Part shown: in pieces, positions 26,032 through 33,281 of the stretch
Numbering within the stretch: the first letter of the stretch is position 1
How the letters are laid out: every line of letters begins with the position of its first letter
NCBI RefSeq assembly: GCF_009733865.1
Contig: NZ_WOFB01000022.1
Coordinates: 1-64,000, forward strand
Direction of reading: 5' to 3'
Length of the DNA: 64,000 bases
Origin: Oceanobacillus salinisoli
GTDB taxonomy: Bacteria; Bacillota; Bacilli; Bacillales; Amphibacillaceae
Position numbers and translations under genes: made by a program
The notes under the pieces: generated by a model
What the model was told of the DNA's origin: nothing
The model's input: the letters and a program-made list of their open reading frames with translations, nothing else
Database searches by the model: none

Positions 26032-26118
26032 CCTTTTCGGTAACCCGGCCGTCCTTGCATAGTGCTTTAGACCCGTGGTTTTGCGTCCTTATTTTTCAAT
26101 AAGTTTGCCATTTTCGTT
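26032..26118 (-). ncRNA. Class I cyclic di-GMP riboswitch 2
   Basis: The minus strand shows GGCAAACTTATTGAAAAATA, GGACGCAAAACCACGGGTCT and AAGGACGGCCGGGTTACCGA, the GEMM-I consensus. It is upstream of the folE operon. The remaining 330 bp to motB contain an AT-rich probable promoter region and the motB terminator. Confidence 0.95.
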
Positions 26119-26412
26119 GGATGATTTTGTTATAATTTAATTATCGTTCCTTTCCTAAAATATAGATATAGCCATGCAGTGCTATTTTGTCTGTAAATCT
26201 ATGAGAAGGTATTCCTATTTTTGGATATAATACATTAATCTACATTTTTCGACAAAATTCCCATTACAATAGTACTACTTATTCATAACCACATCAAGAA
26301 TATACTCGAAAAAGAGTTCTTATTACCTATATCGGTTAAACATATTCGTTCTAATAGTGGTAAGTTTAACCATAAAAGGGGGAATAAAATGGTTTGCTTT
26401 CTTGACCATTAT

Positions 26413-26442
26413 AAAAGGCCATTCTTTATACAAAGAATGACC
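26413..26442 (-). terminator. Terminator after motB
   Basis: On the minus strand GGTCATTCTTT pairs with AAAGAATGGCC and is followed by TTTTATAATG. It lies a few bases after the motB stop codon. Confidence 0.85.
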
Positions 26443-26447
26443 GTCCA

Positions 26448-27227
26448 TTATTCCTCCATATTAATTTCATAATTAGGCAAAATAAGCACTTCTACTCTTC
26501 TGTTCTTTGCTCGATTCTCTTCACTGGTATTCGGCACGATTGGGTTATACTCACCATAGCCTTTTGCACTAAAGAGGGTCGGATCAAGATTGCCATTTTC
26601 CAAAACCAATGTCATAAAATTAACCGCTCTTGTCACACTTAATTCCCAGTTAGATGCGAATCTTCTGTTATTCACAGGAACATCATCGGCATGTCCGCTA
26701 ATGACAATTTGATGTGGTGGGTCAGAATATAAAAAGTTAGAAATCTCTCTAGCTACCAATCTGCCATCTGATTTCACGGCAGCACTTCCCGAATCAAAAA
26801 AAACATCGTTTAATATTGTTACGAGCAGGCCTTCATCCGTTAACGTAGTCCCTAAATCATCTTCTAAATTATTTTCAGCTATATAGGCATTAATGCTTGC
26901 CTGCATCGATTCTAATTCTCTTCTTTCTAATAGAGCTTCATCCACGTATTCCTCTTCTTTTTCCTCTTCGTGTTCCTCTTTACTGTCTTCTTCCACATCA
27001 CTTGGTGGTCGAACCTCACCTGGCCCTTTATTCTGTTCTAAGATTCCTTCCCCATCGGCAGCAAATTCATCGCGGAAAAAACTGGCCAGCTCCTCATATT
27101 TTTGGACATTGATGTCACTCATTGCAAATAAAACGATAAATAATGCGACCAATAATGTTAGTAAATCAGAATAAGGAAGAAGCCAGGATTCATCCACATG
27201 ATGACCTTTTTTCTTTTTTTTACGCAT
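26448..27227 (-). CDS. motB: Flagellar motor stator protein MotB
   Basis: MotB anchors the stator to peptidoglycan and carries the ion-channel aspartate. The 259-residue protein starts MRKKKKKGHHVDESWLLPYS, followed by one membrane helix with the channel region PYSDLLTLLVALFIVLFAMSD. A charged, low-complexity linker (about 80-110) leads into the OmpA-like domain, with VFFDSGSAAVKSDG, ISGHADDVPVNNRRFASNWE and GYGEYNPIVPN. The start at 27227 overlaps the motA stop codon and follows AGGGTGATCAAG. It is closer to proton-type MotB of Bacillus than to MotS by overall pattern, but ion choice is not certain in this sodium-rich lineage. Confidence 0.93.
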   Translation of the reverse strand: MRKKKKKGHHVDESWLLPYSDLLTLLVALFIVLFAMSDINVQKYEELASFFRDEFAADGEGILEQNKGPGEVRPPSDVEEDSKEEHEEEKEEEYVDEALLERRELESMQASINAYIAENNLEDDLGTTLTDEGLLVTILNDVFFDSGSAAVKSDGRLVAREISNFLYSDPPHQIVISGHADDVPVNNRRFASNWELSVTRAVNFMTLVLENGNLDPTLFSAKGYGEYNPIVPNTSEENRAKNRRVEVLILPNYEINMEE

Positions 27228-28005
27228 CTTGATCACCCTCATTTAACTTACTGAATTCTTTGGAAGTAAGGAAAGATCCAAGTTTTTCTTTTACCATGAC
27301 AGAAGAATTTCCATTTGTAATGGATAAAATTCCTTCAACCATCAATTCCTTTTGCTGTACTTCTTTTTTCGACTTTTCACGTAATTTATTCGCAAAAGGA
27401 TGCCACAAGACATAACCAGTAAATATCCCGAGCAGCGTAGCAACAAACGCCGCTGAAATCGCGTAACCAAGAGCATCGATATCGGACATATCCGCTAAAG
27501 CTGCGATTAATCCGACAACCGCACCTAATACCCCTAGTGTAGGTGCATAGGTACCAGCCTGGGTAAATATGGCAGCGCCCTCTTCATGACGCTGTTCCAT
27601 AAGATCAATTTTTCCTACCAAAACATCCCTTATGTATTCTGGATCATGGCCATCTACTACTAATTGTAAGGCGGATTTCAGAAATGGATCATCCGTCGTA
27701 TTCAGTTTGCCTTCCAATGACAATATTCCTTCTTTACGTGTCTGATCCGCCAACTCGCCAAACATCTCAATTAATTCCATATTGCTTTTTTGCTTCTCTT
27801 CTGTAAATAATATTTTAAATAGGCTAGGCACTTTCCTTAATGTACTGCTGGGAAAGGCAATGATAACTGCCGCTGCAGTACCGATAATGATAATAAGAAT
27901 GGCAGCTGGATTAATAAGTGCCGTAACACTTACCCCTTTTAATACCATCCCCACCCCAACGGCAATGATTCCTAATAATAAACCTACTAATGATGCAATA
28001 TCCAT
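27220..28005 (-). CDS. motA: Flagellar motor stator protein MotA
   Basis: This 261-residue membrane protein has four hydrophobic segments and the conserved loop AIFTQAGTYAPTLGVLGAVVGLI. Other family segments are GMVLKGVSVTALINPAAILIII near the N-terminus and AISAAFVATLLGIFTGYVLW near residue 195. The start follows GGAGGTAAAGC. A candidate sigma-D type -10 element (CCGATAT) lies about 65 bp upstream on the minus strand at 28070-28076, with a TAAA at a somewhat short distance. The gene pair could therefore have its own promoter as well as receiving readthrough from the riboswitch 3 operon. Confidence 0.94.
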   Translation of the reverse strand: MDIASLVGLLLGIIAVGVGMVLKGVSVTALINPAAILIIIIGTAAAVIIAFPSSTLRKVPSLFKILFTEEKQKSNMELIEMFGELADQTRKEGILSLEGKLNTTDDPFLKSALQLVVDGHDPEYIRDVLVGKIDLMEQRHEEGAAIFTQAGTYAPTLGVLGAVVGLIAALADMSDIDALGYAISAAFVATLLGIFTGYVLWHPFANKLREKSKKEVQQKELMVEGILSITNGNSSVMVKEKLGSFLTSKEFSKLNEGDQDA

Positions 28006-28196
28006 GCTTTACCTCCTGCAAATATATAATTAAGCTACGAACGTTTGTACAATAATGTAACTGTTTATTATATCGGTTTATTCATTCGATTTATAAATAG
28101 AAATATTTAGTAGGAAATTTAAAATGTCCTGGGATGTGTTGATTGAAATAAATGAGGGCTTCTAGAAAGTGAAAATAGCTTGGGTATACCTACAAA

Positions 28197-28412
28197 TTAA
28201 ATTAATGTACCGTTTTTAATTAATCGTGTAACTTTCGTAATCGATATCCCTGTTTCTGAGGAAATATCCATCGCATTTGATTTTGGATGTTTCTTTAAAA
28301 ATCCCCTGATTTCTTTAACCATATACATTTCTTCGTCATAACATTCTGTACACAAGTCATGAAACAGCTGACCCATTTTCCCGCAATTCACGCAAATACC
28401 CGATTTCTTCAT
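28197..28412 (-). CDS. Small zinc-ribbon/helix-turn-helix protein, YvyF-like
   Basis: This 71-residue protein has two Cys pairs (CVNCGK and CTEC) that form a zinc ribbon, then a helix-turn-helix-like segment (NAMDISSETGISITKVTRLI). The arrangement resembles YvyF/TIGR03826 proteins found in flagellar regions of bacilli. The start at 28412 follows GGAGGAG. Its start overlaps the end of the CheY-like gene. A regulatory role for motility genes is probable from context, and its exact target is unknown. The 190 bp between it and motA hold a possible sigma-D promoter. Confidence 0.75.
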   Translation of the reverse strand: MKKSGICVNCGKMGQLFHDLCTECYDEEMYMVKEIRGFLKKHPKSNAMDISSETGISITKVTRLIKNGTLI

Positions 28413-28822
28413 ATTTTTTTCTCCTCCAGACATACGCTATTTTTATTTCTATTATACTCTTCATTGTGGTTTTGTAGTTTTATAATTATGTCTACTATAT
28501 TATTAAAATCCGGTTTTACAACAAAATCTTTTGCACCCATTTTTAGTGCTGAGATTATATTTGACTTTGTACCCATTGATGAACACATAATCACCTTAGC
28601 TTCTTCGTCAAATTCTAAAATTTCTTTTAGTGCTTCTAACCCATTCACCTTAGGCATCGTAATATCTAGGATAACGACATCAGGCGTTATCCTTTTATAT
28701 TTTTCAATCACGTCTTTTCCATCAGTGGCTTCAACGATATCGGTATATCCACTATTTGCAAGTATATCTTTTAGCCAATTTCTCATAAACCTTGAATCAT
28801 CTGCTATTAGAATTGTACTCAT
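28409..28822 (-). CDS. CheY-like response regulator (stand-alone receiver)
   Basis: This 137-residue single receiver domain has the acidic pocket ILIADDSRFMRNWL, the phosphoacceptor VVILDITMPKVNG with Asp near residue 54, the switch serine IMCSSMG and the lysine VVKP. The sequence around the Asp and DDSRFMR is close to CheY. There is no output domain, so it would act on the motor or on other proteins. The product ends with a charged tail of about 20 residues beyond the fold. The start at 28822 follows AAAGAG. It is the second gene after riboswitch 3. Confidence 0.88.
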   Translation of the reverse strand: MSTILIADDSRFMRNWLKDILANSGYTDIVEATDGKDVIEKYKRITPDVVILDITMPKVNGLEALKEILEFDEEAKVIMCSSMGTKSNIISALKMGAKDFVVKPDFNNIVDIIIKLQNHNEEYNRNKNSVCLEEKKI

Positions 28823-28865
28823 CATATACACTCTTTTACTTTGTCCTGATTTTTTTGGAGGGAGG

Positions 28866-29444
28866 TTATTTAGTATGAATTCTTTTATATCTTCTTTCCA
28901 CACTGACAGCACTTCGATTCATAATTTCGCCTATTTTCTTATAGGTTAAGCCTTCTTTACGTAAATTAATCAATTCCTTGTCTGCTTTCGTTGTCCAGGC
29001 TTGATACTTCTTTTTCTTTTTCAAAGATTGATCCATTTCGTTTCGTCTTTCCTGATTTACCCATAACGGTTCTGGAGCAAGAATATGAGGCTCTATGTCA
29101 GTAAATTGTACTTTTTCTTTATGATCCTCGGCCCATTCCCAAAAGTCTTCCGGACTGATAAGAAAGAACGTTCTTTCTTCCTTTGTCACACGCTTTTTAC
29201 ATTTTAAACCATGTCTGATAACCCAGCCCTCTACCGTTTTCCGATCAACACCAATAATAGTTGCTAACTCATGCATCGTTAACATTCCAGTTTGTGTTTT
29301 GGTATTATATACATTCAGCCGCTTCATTTTTAAATTCACACTTTGATAGGATCTTCCTAAATTTTTAGCGATGGTGGATACTTTTACAAAGCCCGCGCCA
29401 TCTTTTAAGTATTCAATCTCTTCATTACTCCATGTCATTCCCAT
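28866..29444 (-). CDS. DNA-binding protein with two SANT/Myb-like ends and a central helix-turn-helix
   Basis: The 192-residue protein starts MTWSNEEIEYLKDGAG, a SANT/Myb-like helix set, and ends with a similar unit (WTTKADKELINLRKEGLTYKKI). Between them is a MerR/excisionase-like helix-turn-helix (LTMHELATIIGVDRKTVEGW). The architecture resembles bacterial multi-HTH regulators and is basic throughout, so DNA binding is likely. Targets are unknown. It is the first gene under riboswitch 3, so its level should follow cyclic di-GMP; the CheY-like gene overlaps its end. Control of flagellar or surface genes is inference from neighbours. Confidence 0.78.
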   Translation of the reverse strand: MGMTWSNEEIEYLKDGAGFVKVSTIAKNLGRSYQSVNLKMKRLNVYNTKTQTGMLTMHELATIIGVDRKTVEGWVIRHGLKCKKRVTKEERTFFLISPEDFWEWAEDHKEKVQFTDIEPHILAPEPLWVNQERRNEMDQSLKKKKKYQAWTTKADKELINLRKEGLTYKKIGEIMNRSAVSVERRYKRIHTK

Positions 29445-29556
29445 TGATTAATCATCCCCTTAAATATTTTGAATCGTTCGCTATCGCTGTAGTTATTAAT
29501 CCTTACAAAATCATTCATTATATACCTAGGGTGGATGAAAACAACTATTTTCCCAT

Positions 29557-29589
29557 AAAAATAGTCCACCAAAAAGAATGGTGGACTAT
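29557..29589 (-). terminator. Expression-platform terminator of c-di-GMP riboswitch 3
   Basis: ATAGTCCACC / GGTGGACTAT hairpin on the minus strand followed by TTTTTATGGG. A separate 9-bp hairpin (TAGTAGTTT/AAACTACTA, 29589-29617) lies between it and the aptamer and may compete with it. Confidence 0.85.
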
Positions 29590-29628
29590 AGTAGTTTCGG
29601 ATAGTCAAAAACTACTAATTCCCATCCT

Positions 29629-29715
29629 TTTTCGGTAACTCGGCGATCATAGTTCAAAACCTTAGACCCGTAGCTTTGCGTCCTTACTTTTCAATAAGTT
29701 TGCCATTATCGTAGG
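29629..29715 (-). ncRNA. Class I cyclic di-GMP riboswitch 3
   Basis: On the minus strand GGCAAACTTATTGAAAAGTA, GGACGCAAAGCTACGGGTCT and CTATGATCGCCGAGTTACCGA fit the GEMM-I aptamer. It precedes the multi-HTH, CheY-like and YvyF-like genes. Confidence 0.95.
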
Positions 29716-30092
29716 ATAATATTTTTTTACAATTTAATTGTATGTTGGTTGCATTTTGCGATCATTCTACATGATTCTATTTCACTAAATTAAATTCAAC
29801 ATATAACAGCATAATATGCGAAATTGAAATATGCAATATCTAATCTTGTTTTTATATAAAAATTTTACATTCGATATAGTTTGAATTCGGATTAAAAAAA
29901 ACTGCATTTGCTTGTCCTTTATCGAATGTATTCATTTACCTTATACTTGGGATATAACATTTTGGCTGCATCAAATTCGACTACCCAATTGTGTAAAAAA
30001 TGACTTAAACTAGTATCAATTAAGCTAGTTAAGCCATTTAAACTTGTAGAGAACTAGAATTTAGTTGTACAGAGACTAATCATATTGTAACA
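29716..30092. other. AT-rich gap with no gene seen
   Basis: About 375 bp of AT-rich DNA upstream of riboswitch 3 and downstream of the DUF2187 gene. It probably holds the promoter of the riboswitch 3 operon (a TATTAT-like -10 near 29728 on the minus strand). A near-tandem motif (TTAAACTAGT, TTAAGCTAGTTAAGCC) is visible at 30004-30045. I see no coding signal. Confidence 0.5.
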
Positions 30093-30305
30093 TTACATAA
30101 TCATATAATTGCCATGCCTAACTACGGTGTTTGGCAATTCATAACCTAATGTTCTCGCGGATTCCTTCGATATTTCAACTAGTACACTGTTATCTCTTAC
30201 TTGAAACACCTTGCCCTCATATTGGTTATTTTTTCTATCAAACACCACTTTATCTCCAACACTCACGTTGTTTTTTAGGGATAAGTTATTCTTTGCTTTT
30301 TTCAT
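30093..30305 (-). CDS. DUF2187 family small protein
   Basis: The 70-residue product starts with a basic stretch and then reads VGDKVVFDRKNNQYEGKVFQV, RDNSVLVEIS and TVVRHGNYMIM. The pattern 'GDKVxFxRxxxxYxGxVxxVxxNSVxVxI' and a C-terminal TVVxHxxY are typical of DUF2187 proteins, which look like small SH3-type beta barrels and have no known function. It lies 8 bp after a 96-residue gene of unknown function and is the second gene under riboswitch 4. Confidence 0.8.
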   Translation of the reverse strand: MKKAKNNLSLKNNVSVGDKVVFDRKNNQYEGKVFQVRDNSVLVEISKESARTLGYELPNTVVRHGNYMIM

Positions 30306-30313
30306 GTCTGCAA

Positions 30314-30604
30314 CTATTCCTTTCCGACTAATAATGGTGCAGCAAGGTAACTGTCAGGATGAGACATAATCTGCTGTTTATATGCGATGTCAAGGTTTTG
30401 TAAACAATCTGTTCTAAATCCCTCGTCACATACAAAATCATTTAAAATATCACTCTTTATTGTTGAGTAAATTTCTAGCAAATCACTTTCTATGGTTTCC
30501 TTGTCAACCATTCCAATCCCTTTTAATATTTCTTCCCTAAAATACTCTACAGTTCCAAATAATACGGTCACTCCGGGACATCCACCTTTCATGTTTAAAT
30601 TCAT
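30314..30604 (-). CDS. Hypothetical protein controlled by c-di-GMP riboswitch 4
   Basis: This 96-residue acidic protein (CPGVTVLFGTVEYFREEI, then DKETIESDLLEIYSTIKSDI) is predicted to be mainly helical, with three cysteines. I do not recognise the family. The start follows GGAAC. It lies directly downstream of a class I cyclic di-GMP riboswitch and terminator and 8 bp before the DUF2187 gene. It carries no signal peptide or membrane helix, so it should be cytoplasmic. The context suggests a small effector whose level follows cyclic di-GMP. Confidence 0.75.
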   Translation of the reverse strand: MNLNMKGGCPGVTVLFGTVEYFREEILKGIGMVDKETIESDLLEIYSTIKSDILNDFVCDEGFRTDCLQNLDIAYKQQIMSHPDSYLAAPLLVGKE

Positions 30605-30633
30605 GTAAAAGTTCCGTTACTAACCAAAGGTAA

Positions 30634-30665
30634 TAAAAAAGTCCACTAAAAGACAATAGTGGACA
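30634..30665 (-). terminator. Expression-platform terminator of c-di-GMP riboswitch 4
   Basis: On the minus strand GTCCACTA pairs with TAGTGGAC and is followed by TTTTTTATTA. Another hairpin (AATGGTTTC...) sits between it and the aptamer. Confidence 0.8.
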
Positions 30666-30701
30666 CAAATCTGCACAATGGTTTCAAACAACCATTTAAC
30701 C

Positions 30702-30785
30702 GACTTTTGGCAGTCCGACGATCTTAGTTTCATAACCTTAGACTCGTGACTTTGCGTCCTTATCTTTCAATAAGTTTGCCTTTTA
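30702..30785 (-). ncRNA. Class I cyclic di-GMP riboswitch 4
   Basis: GGCAAACTTATTGAAAGATA, GGACGCAAAGTCACGAGTCT and CTAAGATCGTCGGACTGCC on the minus strand match the GEMM-I aptamer. The last block is more divergent (GGACTGCC rather than GGGTTACC), so affinity may differ. It leads into the 96-residue gene. Confidence 0.92.
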
Positions 30786-30936
30786 CATTTTTATAGTTAA
30801 ATAGTAATGCTAAAGGAATAATTTTTCAATGTATTTTTTTAAAATCAAACAAATTTCCTATTTGGCAATTTGTGTAATACTCCTCTTATAGTTAAATGAA
30901 TAACGGTACAGTCGCACGACTTATACTTCGTTTCAT

Positions 30937-30976
30937 AAAAATGAGAGAAATTCAATAGCAAATTGCTCTCATTTTT
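30937..30976 (-). terminator. Terminator of the dynamin operon
   Basis: AAAAATGAGAG pairs with CTCTCATTTTT across an 18-base loop. It is symmetric and could serve both strands. It lies about 120 bp past the end of the last dynamin-operon gene; the short open frames between are not supported as genes. Confidence 0.8.
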
Positions 30977-31093
30977 CTTCGGTGAATTATATAGATAAAT
31001 TTTAATGTACAAGTGGCTGTTATATGTCCTCAGATATATGATGAATCCAACCAATTTTTCTAGCTCTCTAAAACTTTTTAACCTGTATCAATA

Positions 31094-31498
31094 CTAGTAT
31101 TTCTCTCCTAAATTATTAAACGGATTCCCATCCGGATTGGTCCGTGCATAACCGCCACCTTGTTCTTTTGTAAGGTTAGTAAGCGGATTTCCATCCCCAT
31201 CACGATAGTAGCCCTCCACATAGGTTCCGTCTTTCCTCATATACCCTTCCACATAATGTGGTTCCACAAAATGCGTGTTAAAGAGATTCATTTCTAAAGG
31301 TTCAAATTGATATTTGTGAGCATGCTTTAATGGATCCTGATAGTCCAGTATATCCTGATTAAAGCTGTTCCCAGTAATCACTGGTGTATACTCCGCTGTA
31401 GATGCTTCTGTAAGTGCATTATTTTCAAAGGTCCCACTACTGAAATCTTGATCAAATGCAGTAGATAAATCTGTTGTTGTATTAATCCAATCACTCAT
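31094..31498 (-). CDS. Small protein of the dynamin operon with VEGYxRKDGTYVEGY motif
   Basis: This 134-residue protein has a low-complexity N-terminus rich in Thr, Ser and Asn, and a C-terminal half with HFVEPHYVEGYMRKDGTYVE and YYRDGDGNPLTN. The G-Y-x-R-K-D-G-T-Y-V motif occurs in many bacterial proteins of unknown function. There is no signal peptide or membrane segment. Its start overlaps the end of the third dynamin gene by 8 bp, so it is translationally coupled and probably works with the dynamins, perhaps as a partner or adaptor. A function cannot be assigned from sequence. Confidence 0.75.
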   Translation of the reverse strand: MSDWINTTTDLSTAFDQDFSSGTFENNALTEASTAEYTPVITGNSFNQDILDYQDPLKHAHKYQFEPLEMNLFNTHFVEPHYVEGYMRKDGTYVEGYYRDGDGNPLTNLTKEQGGGYARTNPDGNPFNNLGEKY

Positions 31499-33275
31499 TA
31501 ACCAGTTCCTCCTCTAAAATGATTTCTTTTATATAGCTTTCACAGGATGCTAGTTTCTTTTGATATTCCTTAATTTGGTTTGTTTCTGCAGTCTTCTGCT
31601 CGATTTGTTTATCCACTATTGTTTGAAACGATTGCAATTGACGGTAAAATTCATTTATAGAAGTTTCCCTTATTTGCCTAATTTCCTGATGCAGGAAGTG
31701 ATCCAAGTGTTTTTGGAAATCATTTAATAGAATATCAATCTGATCACTTACCCCTTTCATTATTTCCGGTTTAACATTCTCCAGCTGCTTCTCAGCAATT
31801 TTTTGTGAGAGAAAGGGCATTCCCGCCATCCCGACAATTGGTAGGAAAAATCCTCCTCCAAGCAATAATGCAATGGAACTTGCTCCCCCCATCAGAAATC
31901 CTGCTTTCACATTGGCATTTCCCGTCTTATAGTTCAAATCCAGAATTTCATTCGAAAACTTTATCTCTCCTGCATGCTGAAAATGAACGTGAACATTCGT
32001 TTTAAAAGAGTTGGATAAACCTTTTGAAATTTCCATTTTCAACCGGCGGAGCAAGTCATAAATATAGTCACTATACTGGTTCACCCACTGATTAAATTGT
32101 GAGCGGATCACAACTGGCAGGTCGGAACTTACTAACGTTTTTACGTCTGCTCCTTGATAGACATGGATTCTGTTCCGAACATCTTCCTGTAGTCCGTTAC
32201 CAAAATATGTTACAGACTTCTCTATTATATAGCGAATCTCTTCTTCCCGCTCTTGAATGTAATGAGTTAGGTGATTCTCCATACTCGACTGATTATTTTT
32301 CCATTCACGGATATAAGCTAATTTCGCCTCCAATTCCTCTGCATTTTCCATTGATAGCGTGTTGACAGTTTGAATTTCACCAATAATTTTTTCCGTAATC
32401 TGAGAAAGTCTATCATTAAAATGATTAATTTTCGTTTGCCCTTTTAACCCACTATTTATTTGTTCTTGTAAGGCTTTCTCTATGTCTACCATCCCTGAAT
32501 ACTCCAGCAACTCCTCATCCTGCTTCAATTTCCCATCCAGTGCTTCCTTTGCAGACAACCCTATAATCGAAATGTCCCTTCGATTGGTGATTTTCTGAAG
32601 TCTTCTTTCCATGTGTTCCATGACATCGTCTACCTCGTCATCATCGACTCGGTCCAGAAAATTAGCGGCGAAAATCGTTTTGTCCAGTCCATTCATTAAA
32701 TAATCTTCAATAAAACGCTGTTCCGTTTTTTTCAAAGCATTCGTCATCGAGGTCAAAAAGATAACAACATCCGCTCTTGGAATAAACTGATAAGTAATCT
32801 GTGCCCGATGCTCATTTAAATCATTAACTCCGGGAGTATCGACTAAAACCACTCGATTTTTTAATAGATTCGACTTTAGGAATAGCTTCAAATATTTTAC
32901 GTCATTAATATTGTATCCACCCTCCACCGTAAATGGCTGCAAACTCTCCTTAGATAATTCCATTTCTTCCGTGTTGCCATCAGCCTTTACGAGCTGTACT
33001 TTTTCCTCTTCACCATATAGTACAGCATTAATCGCTGCCGTAGTTGGAGTTACATCCCTAGGCATAACATCTGTTCCTAACAATGCATTGACAAACGTGG
33101 ACTTGCCATGTTTGAATTCTCCTATGACCACGACATTGAAATAGTCCTGCTCCACATCCTCTATAAGATCTATTAGCTGTCTTCTCTGCTCACTTTCAGG
33201 AAGAACTTCTTGCAAGTGTTGCTCGAGATCCATAGCTTTTTTATAGATGGCATCCTTTGCTTCTGTGTAATTCAT
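31491..33275 (-). CDS. Dynamin-like GTPase, third of the operon
   Basis: This 594-residue protein has a P-loop VVIGEFKHGKSTFVNALLG near residue 50, switch I VTPTTAAINAV, the G3 box VDTPGVNDLNE and a G4-like NFLDRVDD. Long coiled-coil helices follow. A hydrophobic, glycine-rich paddle (FLMGGASSIALLLGGGFFLP, about residues 455-475) probably inserts into membrane. These are features of bacterial dynamin-like proteins, which remodel or protect membranes. It is 6 bp downstream of the second dynamin gene. The paired arrangement resembles LeoBC-type and DynAB-type systems, where two dynamins work together. Confidence 0.88.
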   Translation of the reverse strand: MNYTEAKDAIYKKAMDLEQHLQEVLPESEQRRQLIDLIEDVEQDYFNVVVIGEFKHGKSTFVNALLGTDVMPRDVTPTTAAINAVLYGEEEKVQLVKADGNTEEMELSKESLQPFTVEGGYNINDVKYLKLFLKSNLLKNRVVLVDTPGVNDLNEHRAQITYQFIPRADVVIFLTSMTNALKKTEQRFIEDYLMNGLDKTIFAANFLDRVDDDEVDDVMEHMERRLQKITNRRDISIIGLSAKEALDGKLKQDEELLEYSGMVDIEKALQEQINSGLKGQTKINHFNDRLSQITEKIIGEIQTVNTLSMENAEELEAKLAYIREWKNNQSSMENHLTHYIQEREEEIRYIIEKSVTYFGNGLQEDVRNRIHVYQGADVKTLVSSDLPVVIRSQFNQWVNQYSDYIYDLLRRLKMEISKGLSNSFKTNVHVHFQHAGEIKFSNEILDLNYKTGNANVKAGFLMGGASSIALLLGGGFFLPIVGMAGMPFLSQKIAEKQLENVKPEIMKGVSDQIDILLNDFQKHLDHFLHQEIRQIRETSINEFYRQLQSFQTIVDKQIEQKTAETNQIKEYQKKLASCESYIKEIILEEELVNE

Positions 33276-33281
33276 TCTTCA

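Noticed and set aside
30845-31054. Small minus-strand gene after the dynamin operon
   Set aside because: The frame runs across the terminator hairpin, lacks a ribosome binding site and has a composition like AT-rich noncoding DNA.
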